DNA of 46,479 bases from Nitrospira sp. (GCA_016873395.1 VGXG01000018.1:1-46479), one strand, 5' to 3'. Shown: positions 18,568 to 26,063, numbered from the stretch's first letter. Made by a program: numbers and translations. Notes: generated by a model not told the origin, from the letters alone.

Positions 18568-19272
18568 ATGATCAAGAAACGACTCAACATCCGGATGTCC
18601 GGACTGGGTGGGCAAGGCGCGGTGACCGCCGCGCACGTGATGGCCATGGCCGCGTCGAAGGACGGCAAGTTTGCCATTTCAAATCCGTTCTTTGGCGCCG
18701 AGAAGCGGATGGCACCGGCGGAAAGCTACTGTCGGATCGGCATAGAGCGGATCTATGATCGGGGCGAACTGGTGTTCCCGGACGTGATCGAAGTGTTTCA
18801 CCCCCAGGTGATTACGATGGGCAAGAGCTACACGATGCCCTTCTATTCAGGCATCAAGGAAGGCGGCTTGGTTATCATCAACTCGGACGCCCCCCTGCTC
18901 ACCGAGGAGGATATCCAGCGGCTGAACGATCTGCGCGTGGCTGTGTTCTACATCAACGGGACACAGGTCGCCCTGGAGGTTGCGGGCACCGAGCTGTCTA
19001 CGAACATGACCATGATCGGGTCCGTCGCGGGAATCACCAAATGTGTGTCTATGAACTCGCTCGATTTGGCCCTCCAGGAGCGCTTCGGCAAAAAATTCGT
19101 AGCCTCCGGCGGCACGGCCACCCTGGACGAAGCGATCAAGAAAAAGTTTGCCAAGAAGGAAATGTTACTCCAGAAAAACCTCGACACGGTGAAACGGGCC
19201 TACGAGTTGGGCATCGAATGGGCCGAGAAGAACAAGTTTGAATTGCAAGTGGCGGCCATGGCAGCGGCTTAA
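18568..19272 (+). CDS. porG: 2-oxoacid:ferredoxin oxidoreductase, gamma subunit
   Basis: A 234-residue gamma subunit with the family start IRMSGLGGQGAVTAAHVMAMAA and the matching core NPFFGAEKRMAPAESYCRIG. This subunit binds the CoA part of the substrate in characterised enzymes. ATG at 18568, RBS AGGAGG. The C-terminal helix is charged and followed by a short gap to the ferredoxin-type gene. Confidence 0.93.
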   Translation: MIKKRLNIRMSGLGGQGAVTAAHVMAMAASKDGKFAISNPFFGAEKRMAPAESYCRIGIERIYDRGELVFPDVIEVFHPQVITMGKSYTMPFYSGIKEGGLVIINSDAPLLTEEDIQRLNDLRVAVFYINGTQVALEVAGTELSTNMTMIGSVAGITKCVSMNSLDLALQERFGKKFVASGGTATLDEAIKKKFAKKEMLLQKNLDTVKRAYELGIEWAEKNKFELQVAAMAAA

Positions 19273-19292
19273 CGAACGGGGATACCAGACGC

Positions 19293-19571
19293 ATGTATAA
19301 CATCGCGCAGGTCATTGAAGAAAAATGCGTAGCCAAGAAGGGCTGCCGTCTTTGCATCATGTACTGTCCGGAAGCCAATTGCCTGGACTTGAACGTGACC
19401 AAGATGGTAGCGGAAGTGACTATCAACCGCTGCAAGGGCTGCGAACTCTGCGTGGTCGTTTGCAATGCCGCCAAGCATAACGCGATCGAGATGCAGGCGG
19501 TTAGCTCGAGCGGCGCGCTCATGTCCCACAAGGGTGAATCCGCAGGCCTGGGGCAAGCCTACCAAGGCTGA
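19293..19571 (+). CDS. porD: 2-oxoacid:ferredoxin oxidoreductase, delta subunit (ferredoxin-type)
   Basis: A 92-residue protein with two 4Fe-4S-type motifs. The second is canonical in spacing (CKGCELCVVVCN, proline replaced by asparagine). The first is unusual: C12-x5-C18-x2-C21-x3-C25-P, so the first cysteine is displaced by three residues from the usual CxxC spacing and an extra Cys follows at position 30. This could change how the first cluster is bound. It is the last gene, followed by a terminator. Confidence 0.88.
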   Translation: MYNIAQVIEEKCVAKKGCRLCIMYCPEANCLDLNVTKMVAEVTINRCKGCELCVVVCNAAKHNAIEMQAVSSSGALMSHKGESAGLGQAYQG

Positions 19572-19598
19572 CAACTCGCGCGGCAACGAGAGAACGAG

Positions 19599-19632
19599 AA
19601 ACCCCATGGCGCCAGCGCTGTGGGGTTTTTTT
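19599..19632 (+). terminator. Intrinsic terminator of the oxidoreductase operon
   Basis: AAACCCCA and TGGGGTTT form a stem around a GC-rich loop at 19600-19627, followed by a run of T ending at 19632. It lies about 30 bases after the ferredoxin-subunit stop. Confidence 0.85.
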
Positions 19633-19660
19633 ATTGAGGTCCGTGAAGTGCGGAGGCTCC

Positions 19661-19930
19661 ATGACGAACGAAGATAATGTGGTGAGAGAGTTGCTTGGGG
19701 AGATCACGACCCTGCTCAATCGGTTCCCCAAAGTCCTGGAGCACCGTGCCGCTGAAATCGAGGCAACTGGGAAGGACCCCGAGTTGGCAAGCAAGCTCGC
19801 CAAGGGCGCCGATGCCATGCGTGACAGCGGAAATCTTTACATCACCTGGGCCCGCCACTTTGCCGCGCTCTCGGAAGGCAGCTCGGACGCGGCTGATGAC
19901 GAGGATGAATCGGAAGACTTCGACGTGTAA
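19661..19930 (+). CDS. Small acidic protein of unknown function
   Basis: An 89-residue protein starting MTNEDNVVRELLGEIT with an ATG at 19661 behind GGAGG. It is helical, with an acidic tail (SSDAADDEDESEDFDV). No recognisable domain. It is placed after the oxidoreductase terminator and 150 bases before the tRNA-Asn. An in-frame start at 19634 would extend it into the terminator and is not preferred. Real gene likely, function unknown. Confidence 0.65.
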   Translation: MTNEDNVVRELLGEITTLLNRFPKVLEHRAAEIEATGKDPELASKLAKGADAMRDSGNLYITWARHFAALSEGSSDAADDEDESEDFDV

Positions 19931-20115
19931 GACCGGGCTTCCTGTGCCCATTGTTCCCCCCCCCACAACCCACCGACTCAAAACATGACGCTTTGGCTGG
20001 CCTTCTGTGCTAATATATGGTCTAGTTTGTAACCGCTTAGGAGGTGCAATCGGCAGAACATTCAACACCACTGATAGTGTTCCCCGGTAGCTCAGTTGGT
20101 AGAGCGATCGGCTGT

Positions 20116-20685
20116 AGAAGAAGGGTGAACCGGTGGTTGAGCGACGCACATACGCTGATCGTCGCAAGTACCTGATCGACGCTGTCCGGAAACGGCGGAA
20201 GGTGCTACGCCAGAAGGCTCTGGCCTACCTGGGCGGGCGTTGTCAGGGTTGTGGCTACGATCGATGTATGGAAGCCCTGGAGTTTCATCATTTAGAGTCC
20301 TCGCAAAAGGATTTTGGCATCTCCGGCAAGGGCTACACTCGAAGCTGGACCAAGGTCCGTGAAGAACTCAATAAATGTATGCTCCTGTGCGCCAACTGCC
20401 ACCGCGAAGTTCACGCCGGGCTGCAGCTTCCACGGGAAACCGTGGTTGAAACATCGGGTGAATTCAGGGAAGCCTGCCTCGACGTCCTTCCGAGTCGGAA
20501 TGGTAACCCTGAGCGAAGCCTGCCGAAGGGCCCATCAGTTTCTTGATGGTTTAGGCAGGAACGTGCAGAGACTAGAGGCTGAGGAGCCTTCCCAATAACG
20601 CCTCGCCAGCGCCCGACACCCTCTCTTGGATTTCCAGGCGGGTGAAGAGATAGTCCGAGCCCAGCGGAAACGTTGGGGGCACTCG
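20116..20685 (+). ncRNA. Group I self-splicing intron
   Basis: A 570-nt intron with the conserved core visible. P-like element at 20461-20475 (AATTCAGGGAAGCC) pairs with Q-like GGTAACCCTGAGCGAAGCC at 20503-20521 (TCAGGG/CCCTGA). R element GTGCAGAGACTAGA at 20564-20577 and S element AAGAGATAGTCC at 20645-20656; GACTA pairs with TAGTC to make P7. P9 is 20660-20677 with a GAAA tetraloop. The intron ends in G (20685). A candidate internal guide GTGGTTGA at 20133-20140 pairs with the last eight exon bases (TCGGCTGT) with U-G at the splice site. The element types resemble bacterial tRNA introns of the IC3 kind. Confidence 0.9.
20133..20546 (+). CDS. Intron-encoded HNH homing endonuclease
   Basis: A 137-residue protein with a basic N-terminus and a zinc-stabilised HNH domain: CQGC (37-40), FHH (51-53, HNH catalytic histidines), CANCH (86-90) and H94. 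HNH proteins in group I introns cut intronless alleles to spread the intron. The GTG start at 20133 lies in the candidate internal guide sequence. The last 30 or so residues (from about SGEFREACLD) are encoded by the intron's P and Q elements, so the reading frame and ribozyme share the same DNA. The true protein end may therefore be shorter in function; the frame is open to 20546. Confidence 0.88.
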   Translation: MVERRTYADRRKYLIDAVRKRRKVLRQKALAYLGGRCQGCGYDRCMEALEFHHLESSQKDFGISGKGYTRSWTKVREELNKCMLLCANCHREVHAGLQLPRETVVETSGEFREACLDVLPSRNGNPERSLPKGPSVS

Positions 20686-20726
20686 TAACCGATTGGTCGC
20701 AGGTTCGAGTCCTGCCCGGGGAGCCA

Positions 20727-21251
20727 TTTCGACGCGAAAGGGGCGGCATCGCGAAGATGCATGCCCCTTTCTTGCCTTTCGATGTTCTCAAGGCCCCGAG
20801 CATGTCGAGAGGCTCAAGGCCTTCGGCCATGCGATCCAAAAGCGTCGAAATGGCCTTTAGCTTGTCGAGGGGCCATCTCCTCAATTTTGCGCGAGCGCGA
20901 GGCCTGCCTGGTTCTACACCCTGCGACTGCGATCTGGGTCACTCTATCTCGGCGCGACGAGCGATTTGAAGAATCGCTACGACGAGCGTCTCTCCAGACC
21001 AGCAGGCAGGACTACCATGCTTGATCCTCCCCTCGCCCGCGTCTATTCCAAAGAATTCAAGACCTTCTCGGAAGCACGTTGCCGAGAAGCGCAAGTGAAG
21101 CCCCACGGCTTTAGCCCACTCCGCCGACCCGCTCGCCGGAAGCCTCTGGCGGGCGAGAGTAGCTTCCGCCTGCGGGGGGACGGAGCCTTCGGCGGAGGAC
21201 TCGGCTACGAAGGCCGAGCAGCCGTGGCTTCCTGCGTAGGCGGGTGAATCA
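20727..21251. other. Accessory spacer downstream of the intron-bearing tRNA
   Basis: About 520 bases without an intact gene. It holds short words of the type GAGCATGTCGAGAGG and TAGCTTGTCGAGGGG (about 20796-20871), the GIY-YIG relic, and a GC-rich hairpin region after it (CGCTCGCC/GGCGGGCG near 21128-21155). Short frames here have no start or ribosome site. Confidence 0.5.
20909..21100 (+). pseudogene. Decayed GIY-YIG nuclease fragment
   Basis: In one frame the translation reads WFYTLRLRSGSLYLG, then ATSDLKNRYDE, then RVYSKEFKTFSEARCREAQVK. This matches the GIY-YIG domain order: a degenerate GIY motif, the YxG, the DLKxR helix, and the EFxTFSEARxREAQxK region. No start codon lies before WFYT, and the usual KRWSRAKKEAL continuation after REAQVK is replaced by an unrelated GC-rich sequence. 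It is therefore a truncated relic. Such single-domain GIY-YIG proteins are mobile small nucleases; whether this one was linked to the tRNA intron is unknown. Confidence 0.7.
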
Positions 21252-21593
21252 TCAAAGAGGTGCAACAAACCTGTTCTCAGTGAACATGCCGCGAAGTTGC
21301 TCCGTGACGTGGCGGCGGTACTCAACGGTCGCCTTGCGGATGATGACAAGACCGTCATCATCCGCAAGAATCAGAAGATCCTGCTCGGCCGCAAGTTTCC
21401 GGTTAGGCGTGCCTATATCGACACGATACTGAGTCCTCCCATCAGGATTCAGGCCCGAACCGTGGACTATCTCCGTCAGGCCGTCAATGGCCCCTTCATA
21501 CCCTTCTAGGCGGCACCTCACCTTTGTCCCATCAGGAATTCTCAGCCACTTTCTTGCGATCACCGACTTTTCGTGTTTCCCTTCGTTCGCCAC
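21252..21593 (-). CDS. Hypothetical protein
   Basis: A 113-residue soluble protein with no recognised domain. The start is GTG at 21593, preceded by GGAGGT at a good distance (6 bases), which argues that it is a real gene. It contains PDGTKVRCRLEGYEGAIDGLTEIVHGSG and a C-terminal VTEQLRGMFTENRFVAPL. The early part hints at a small beta-rich fold. It lies in the accessory stretch between tRNA-Asn and the RRM gene, facing away from the tRNA-side genes. Confidence 0.7.
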   Translation of the reverse strand: MANEGKHEKSVIARKWLRIPDGTKVRCRLEGYEGAIDGLTEIVHGSGLNPDGRTQYRVDIGTPNRKLAAEQDLLILADDDGLVIIRKATVEYRRHVTEQLRGMFTENRFVAPL

Positions 21594-21648
21594 GATGGTA
21601 CCTCCTTATAACAGAACATGTGCATACCGTTTGCCGGCGTCGCGAGGC

Positions 21649-21990
21649 TCAGTGCGGCGAAGGACGCGCCTGTCGTGACAAGGCTCGCTCTACCCAGCGG
21701 AGAGGGTTCGCAATCCATCGCTTCCAGACATTGAACAGGGACGAGTCACTCGCCTCCTTCGGCTCTTGAGAGCCACTGGACTCCGCCAGCACGGTGCTAC
21801 ATCGAGGACGAGCCGGGTACAGTACCCGTCCCTGATGACTGTTCCGATCAGCTATGATGCCAGGGCCAGGGTCGATGACCTGGCCACAGAGCAAACATTG
21901 CCAGCCGGGGAAGGATTCTCGGCTCGTCGTGCTCCCGGCATCCTCGAACCGGCAAGCTGTCATCTGGGCGTCGCAACGTGGGCAGTTCAT
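21649..21990 (-). CDS. Small zinc-ribbon protein
   Basis: A 113-residue protein. The N-terminus has two CxxC pairs, MNCPRCDAQM and FPGWQCLLCGQVIDPG, which would bind one zinc. Start at 21990 has GGGGAGAGG upstream; a longer frame to 22071 lacks it. The C-terminal half is low-similarity and basic. Small proteins of this zinc-ribbon layout are common as unknown genes in many bacteria; the function is not known. Adjacent to the GTG-start hypothetical gene on the same strand. Confidence 0.7.
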   Translation of the reverse strand: MNCPRCDAQMTACRFEDAGSTTSRESFPGWQCLLCGQVIDPGPGIIADRNSHQGRVLYPARPRCSTVLAESSGSQEPKEASDSSLFNVWKRWIANPLRWVERALSRQARPSPH

Positions 21991-22748
21991 CAGTTGACCT
22001 CTCCCCGGGTAGATACGGTCTTGCGTCAGCACGCCTTCTCGAAGCTCACAACCGACAGGGAGCTGTTGCAAGCGGGCCAGGGACCAGACCGGGCCCCAAC
22101 GTCGCCCTGTGAATAACGAATGGCTCCGGTGCTGTCTTCAAAGCCATGCACGAAGCGCCGCAGAGAAGCGCTGGAGAGTGAGGAGCGGCGGAGACTGGGG
22201 AATCAGACGCGCAAGGAGAGTTCAGGAAGCGCGAGGGATAGGACAGTCAACGTGGCTCAATACATCCTACATACTACACGCAAAGGGAAGTCCGCGCAAC
22301 CGGCATTTATTTGGTCTCGTTTGTTGAATGATTACGTGATGTTCTAAGTGACTGTGCTGCTTGGGAATCATGCTCAACGTTTATGGCACCTTCCACTCCA
22401 CGAATCTCCACGAAGCCTCGACGCCTCAAAATCCAGCACAAAACCCGTGGTAGCTACTCCGCATGGAGTGTGTTAGACTGAGCCACCGTACGAGCCACGG
22501 TCACTATCCTATCTCTCGCGCGTCCGCACCTTCCGATCTGACCCTTGCGCGATCGATTCCCTAGTACACGCTGCTCTTACGGCCGAGCATCATACTCCAC
22601 TCGATGAAGCGCGTGGAGGTGAGCTGGCCTGGAGGCTCGATTGTTTTCCACGATCCCTCTGTCGGCTGTTGCCCAACAGCCGAACAGGATGTGGATCGGT
22701 GGCTCGCAAGACGCTCATCACAGTATTGCAAACGTAGGTGAACCGCGA
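21991..22748. other. Long intergenic stretch in the accessory islet
   Basis: About 760 bases with no convincing gene. Short frames (for example 22109-22327 on the plus strand) lack a ribosome site and domain content. Around 22437-22500 there are CCGTGG/CCACGG and ACTCC/GGAGT inverted pairs. No tRNA, transposase or CRISPR repeat is seen. Confidence 0.5.
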
Positions 22749-23075
22749 ATGAGCAAGATGAATGTTGAGCCGATAATCACGTTCGCGGATGGCTCGCAGT
22801 TGTTGGTCAGCACACAATATTCCGGGGCCGGCAGCTTTACATGCGATCTGTATCTGTCGGTTCCGTGCAACAAGGACAGGCTGGACTTGAGAGTCGTTTC
22901 AGATCATCTTGAGGCGCCAACCTGTCGTGAGGCCCAGGACATAGCGTTCCGCTATGCCAGTCGTCAGTACCCTGAAAAAGCAAGTGGCATGAAAGGGCCT
23001 CCCTACTTGATCTGGCCTGGGCCGAACTTGCCCGTTGGGCCCGACAATCGCTGGCGCCGATCTGTGCAACCGTGA
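22749..23075 (+). CDS. Hypothetical protein
   Basis: A 108-residue protein starting MSKMNVEPIITFADGSQLL at 22749. It has a beta-rich look (QLLVSTQYSGAGSFTCDLYLSVPC) and four cysteines at most. A longer frame begins at 22641 but the upstream residues look non-coding. The ribosome site is weak. It probably forms a two-gene unit with the next gene, which ends in a terminator. Function unknown. Confidence 0.5.
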   Translation: MSKMNVEPIITFADGSQLLVSTQYSGAGSFTCDLYLSVPCNKDRLDLRVVSDHLEAPTCREAQDIAFRYASRQYPEKASGMKGPPYLIWPGPNLPVGPDNRWRRSVQP

Positions 23076-23127
23076 GGAGCGGGGCAACGAGCAAAGAGAA
23101 ATGTACGAGACGACAAAGGAGATAGGC

Positions 23128-23397
23128 ATGGCTTGGAAACGATTGCACCAAGAGCAGCGCATCAAACCGAGACGGAAGGCCACAAAGATCAACTGGGAGC
23201 ACTTGGGACTGGACACACCGGCGAAAGAGCGCCAGCCTGTCCCAATGGACGAGATCCGGCGACAAGTGCTGATGCTGGCAGGCCGAGCACTCGGACAAGG
23301 TGTACGGGCTCGGCGCCTGCTCCAGGGCGAGCAAGGTTCCAACTCGGACCGACACCTCGAGACCGCCCGTCGGGATCGTCGAGGAGCTACCCGGTAA
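23128..23397 (+). CDS. Hypothetical small basic protein
   Basis: An 89-residue, lysine/arginine-rich protein starting MAWKRLHQEQRIKPRRKATK, with AAGGAGAT upstream of the ATG at 23128, so it is likely real. An ATG at 23101 would add nine residues. The middle helix PMDEIRRQVLMLAGRALGQGVRARRLL and the basic tail could bind nucleic acid, but this is only inferred from charge. The stop codon lies inside the terminator stem. Confidence 0.55.
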   Translation: MAWKRLHQEQRIKPRRKATKINWEHLGLDTPAKERQPVPMDEIRRQVLMLAGRALGQGVRARRLLQGEQGSNSDRHLETARRDRRGATR

Positions 23398-23422
23398 AGG
23401 ACAACAGCACCGGGTTGTTTTT
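23389..23422 (+). terminator. Intrinsic terminator overlapping a gene end
   Basis: ACCCGG (23389-23394) and CCGGGT (23410-23415) form a stem, followed by TGTTTTT. The stop codon of the preceding gene (23395-23397) is in the loop. The T-run overlaps the candidate -35 of the next gene. Confidence 0.7.
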
Positions 23423-23443
23423 CGGCTTCTTGCGTGATATAGT
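23415..23443 (+). promoter_or_regulatory. Candidate promoter of the RRM gene
   Basis: TTGTTT, a 17-base spacer and TATAGT (23438-23443). The leader from about 23450 to 23637 is long (near 190 bases) and has a 7-base-pair hairpin CGGGCCT (23462-23468) / AGGCCCG (23490-23496). AAAGGAGG precedes the start codon. Confidence 0.5.
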
Positions 23444-23637
23444 ATTGTTGCTTCATCGCGTCGGGCCTGTGGTGAAGCGGCAGTGAGCAAGGCCCGTAAC
23501 CGATGTTGTTTTGTCCGGGAATTTGATCGGAAGCCAGACCCAAGCCGCTTCAGTGTTCGCGTCTTCGGCCCGTTCCTTCCTTTCGTTCTTTCTTTCTCGC
23601 GTCCAAGGCAATATCACTATCTCAAAGGAGGAACCCC

Positions 23638-23949
23638 ATGGGTTCGAAGATTTATGTTGGTGGGTTGCCGTATTCGGCGACCGAGCCGCAGTTGAATGGC
23701 TTGTTCGCCCCGCACGGCACCGTTGAGTCCGCGCGGGTGATCACGGACAAGTTCACGGGACAGTCACGGGGCTTCGGCTTCGTGGAGATGTCCACGGCGG
23801 AGGAGGCCAAAGCCGCGATCGCGGCGCTGAACGGCACCCAAATGGACGGCCGGACGTTGACGGTTAATGAGGCCAAGCCCCAGGAGCCCCGCTCCGGTGG
23901 GGGCAGCTTCGGCGGCCGCGGTGGTGACCGCGGGCGTAATCGCTTCTAA
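23638..23949 (+). CDS. RNA-binding protein with one RRM domain
   Basis: A 103-residue single-RRM protein. RNP2 (KIYVGGLPY) is at residues 4-12 and RNP1 (RGFGFVEM) at about 44-51; the C-terminus is glycine/arginine-rich (GGGSFGGRGGDRGRNRF). It resembles the cyanobacterial Rbp-type cold-inducible RNA-binding proteins. A long leader with a hairpin is consistent with temperature or RNA-level control, which is inferred. ATG at 23638 with AAAGGAGG upstream. Confidence 0.95.
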   Translation: MGSKIYVGGLPYSATEPQLNGLFAPHGTVESARVITDKFTGQSRGFGFVEMSTAEEAKAAIAALNGTQMDGRTLTVNEAKPQEPRSGGGSFGGRGGDRGRNRF

Positions 23950-24024
23950 AGTCCGCTCAGCAAGGCGTGCGGTGAAGGTGGCTCAAGAGAGTCGCTCCTC
24001 CACCCCCGCCAAGGAGTTTTCCCT

Positions 24025-24885
24025 ATGACGTCCATCACATCCCCCACTGTGCCGCTCGTCCGCCCCTTTAGTCTTGGGCCTGCCATTCTCTTTAGCATCG
24101 TGACCCTGGTTGCGCTGATCGGGCTCCCCGCTTTCGCCTACTTCTACGATTACACGTGGGTCGATTGGACCATGTTCGGGCTCCTGTACGTGGTCACCGG
24201 TTTGGGTATCACGGTCGGCTATCATCGCTTGATGGCCCATCGGAGCTTCGACTGCCCCAATTGGGTCAAGGCAGGACTGTTGATCGCCGGGGGATGGGCG
24301 CTGGAAAACACGGCGCTCAAATGGGCCTCAAGCCACATCCGCCACCACGCTCGGTGCGACCAGGAAGAGGACCCGTATAACGCGCAGCGAGGGTTCTGGT
24401 GGAGCCATTGCGGCTGGATTTTTTTCACTGACCCGTATGCGGACGAGAAATACAGTGCGCGCCTGCGACGGGATCCGATTGTGATGTGGCAGCACCGGTA
24501 CTATGTGCCCATCGTGCTCTCCGGCCTGACGCTGCCCTTTCTGGTGGGCTTTCTCTATAACGGCTGGATCGGGGGCCTAGGCTGTTTCCTGTTGGCGGGC
24601 GTAGGCCGGACCTTCTTTGTGCTCAATTCCACATTCTGCATCAATTCCATCTGCCACCTGTGGGGAAGCCAGCCGCACGGCGGATCCGATTCTAGCCGGG
24701 ATAGCTGGTGGGTCTCTTTGCTCACCTTCGGCGAGGGCTACCACAACTATCATCACACCTACCAAAGCGATTACCGCAATGGCCCCCGTTGGTACAACTT
24801 CGATCCCTCGAAGTGGCTGATCTTCAGCTTGGCTGCCCTGAGCCTGGCAACGTCCTTGCGCACATCTTCGAACGAAGTCGAGTAG
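24025..24885 (+). CDS. Acyl-CoA/acyl-lipid delta-9-type fatty acid desaturase
   Basis: A 286-residue membrane desaturase. The three histidine boxes are intact: HRLMAH (67-72), HIRHH (104-108) and HNYHH (240-244). Four or so hydrophobic segments surround them. These boxes hold the di-iron centre that introduces a double bond. The closest characterised group is the stearoyl-CoA/DesC-like desaturases; regiochemistry cannot be read from sequence. AAGGAG lies upstream of ATG 24025. Confidence 0.92.
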   Translation: MTSITSPTVPLVRPFSLGPAILFSIVTLVALIGLPAFAYFYDYTWVDWTMFGLLYVVTGLGITVGYHRLMAHRSFDCPNWVKAGLLIAGGWALENTALKWASSHIRHHARCDQEEDPYNAQRGFWWSHCGWIFFTDPYADEKYSARLRRDPIVMWQHRYYVPIVLSGLTLPFLVGFLYNGWIGGLGCFLLAGVGRTFFVLNSTFCINSICHLWGSQPHGGSDSSRDSWWVSLLTFGEGYHNYHHTYQSDYRNGPRWYNFDPSKWLIFSLAALSLATSLRTSSNEVE

Positions 24886-25036
24886 CGCGTCTTCCTCAAT
24901 GGCCCGGCGGCTCATGATCCTTTTTGAATAGACCGGAAACGGCTCGCAACTGGTACCGATTTGGGAGCCACTCCACTTCGTTTTTGAACCTGTCCTGCCC
25001 ACTGTCCCTGTTTCATGATAGACTTTCGACACCCTC

Positions 25037-26029
25037 ATGGCTTGGTTTGACTTTCATCCGCACCCCCTCTGCTTTCACCCCCATCTGATGACAGTGTGGC
25101 CCCGCGTCAGATCGCGAAGTGGGCTGCTTCGAGGCGTTCCGACCGAGGTTCGTCTTTTCACCGTCGCCCCTGACTCCCAAATCCTAGGTTACTGCCACTG
25201 GCAGCCGGACCGGCAGCGACATCGGACGCTCGTCCTCATGCACGGGTTTGAAGGCTGCAGCGACTCCCACTATATGCTGGGCATCGCCGGCAAGGCCTGG
25301 CGCGCCGGGCTCAACATCATCCGCCTCAACCAGCGGAACTGCGGGGGCACCGAGCATTTGACACCGACCCTCTACCATTCCGGCCTGAGCGGGGACTTCG
25401 CGGCAGTTATCTCCACACTGGCCGCAAAGGACGGCCTGGCCGACATCTGGGCAGTCGGTTACTCGATGGGCGGAAATCTCGTGCTCAAAATGGCCGGTGA
25501 GGCCGGATTGTCACATCCGGCGCTCCGAGGGGTGATCGCGGTCTGCCCGAACATCGATCCGGACGCCTGCGTCGCCGCCCTCGAGCAGCCGTCCAATTGG
25601 TTCTACCAGCGGTATTTCCTGACCCGTACGACGGCCCGTCTGCGCCGGAAGGCCGTGCATTTCCCCGGCAAGTACGACCTCTCCCCTTTGGAGAGGATCA
25701 AGACCTTGCGCGAGTTCGATGACCTCTACACAGCGCCGGATGGTGGATTTCAAAGCGCCGCGGATTACTACGAGCGCGTCGGCGCGCGACACGTTCTGCG
25801 GACGATCAGGGTCCCAACCGTGATCTTCGCGGCGCAGGACGATCCCTTCATCCCCTACCGGATCTTCGAAAACCCCGCGCTGCTGGGCAACTGCTCGATC
25901 AGGCTGGTCGCGCCCAGGCACGGCGGTCACTGCGGGTTCTTTCAGCGGCCACGTCCGAACGAAGATACCTACTGGGTGGAAAATCGCCTGTTGGACGTTA
26001 TCATCTCCGGCGGCGAGGCAGGGACATGA
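25037..26029 (+). CDS. Alpha/beta hydrolase, YheT family
   Basis: A 330-residue alpha/beta hydrolase. The N-terminal HPHPLCFHPHLMTVWPR is typical of the YheT/EMB8 family. The catalytic triad is visible: Ser143 in GYSMGGN, an Asp in AAQDDPFIP, and a His in HGGHCGF. The oxyanion region VLMHGFEG is present. Substrates are unknown but lipid-like esters are a family suggestion. ATG 25037 fits because the conserved HPHPL lies right after it, although no clear ribosome site precedes it. Confidence 0.88.
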   Translation: MAWFDFHPHPLCFHPHLMTVWPRVRSRSGLLRGVPTEVRLFTVAPDSQILGYCHWQPDRQRHRTLVLMHGFEGCSDSHYMLGIAGKAWRAGLNIIRLNQRNCGGTEHLTPTLYHSGLSGDFAAVISTLAAKDGLADIWAVGYSMGGNLVLKMAGEAGLSHPALRGVIAVCPNIDPDACVAALEQPSNWFYQRYFLTRTTARLRRKAVHFPGKYDLSPLERIKTLREFDDLYTAPDGGFQSAADYYERVGARHVLRTIRVPTVIFAAQDDPFIPYRIFENPALLGNCSIRLVAPRHGGHCGFFQRPRPNEDTYWVENRLLDVIISGGEAGT

Positions 26030-26063
26030 CAGGAGCGCAGCTCAGGCCCGACTAAGCTGTCGG

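Larger units (their letters stand above)
20081..20726 (+). tRNA. tRNA-Asn(GUU) gene interrupted by a group I intron
   Basis: Exon 1 is 20081-20115 (35 nt) and exon 2 is 20686-20726 (41 nt, CCA encoded). Spliced, they give a 76-nt tRNA: acceptor TCCCCGG/CCGGGGA, D arm GCTC/GAGC, anticodon arm ATCGG/CCGAT with loop CTGTTAA, T arm GCAGG/CCTGC. The anticodon is GTT, asparagine, and the length equals E. coli tRNA-Asn. The interruption is between U35 and U36, inside the anticodon. Reading straight through the 5' half would suggest GTA, but the splice rules for group I introns require U at the 5' exon end and G at the intron end, which give GTT. Confidence 0.9.

Noticed and set aside
20081-20120. 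Reading the tRNA as tRNA-Tyr(GTA)
   Set aside because: Taking the first seven loop bases straight from the 5' half gives GTA, but no 3' half follows directly. Group I splice rules (exon U, intron G) and the 76-nt length give tRNA-Asn(GTT).
22109-22327. Small plus-strand frame of 72 codons
   Set aside because: No ribosome site, no domain, and arginine-rich content typical of non-coding GC-rich DNA.
22837-23490. Minus-strand frame of 217 codons in the islet
   Set aside because: It overlaps two plus-strand genes with a terminator and a good ribosome site; its residues look like low-complexity shadow coding.
23462-23505. tRNA-like 5' half (GGTGAAGCGGC-type D arm) before the RRM gene
   Set aside because: No anticodon or T arm follows and the stems do not close; the visible structure is a single hairpin in the leader.
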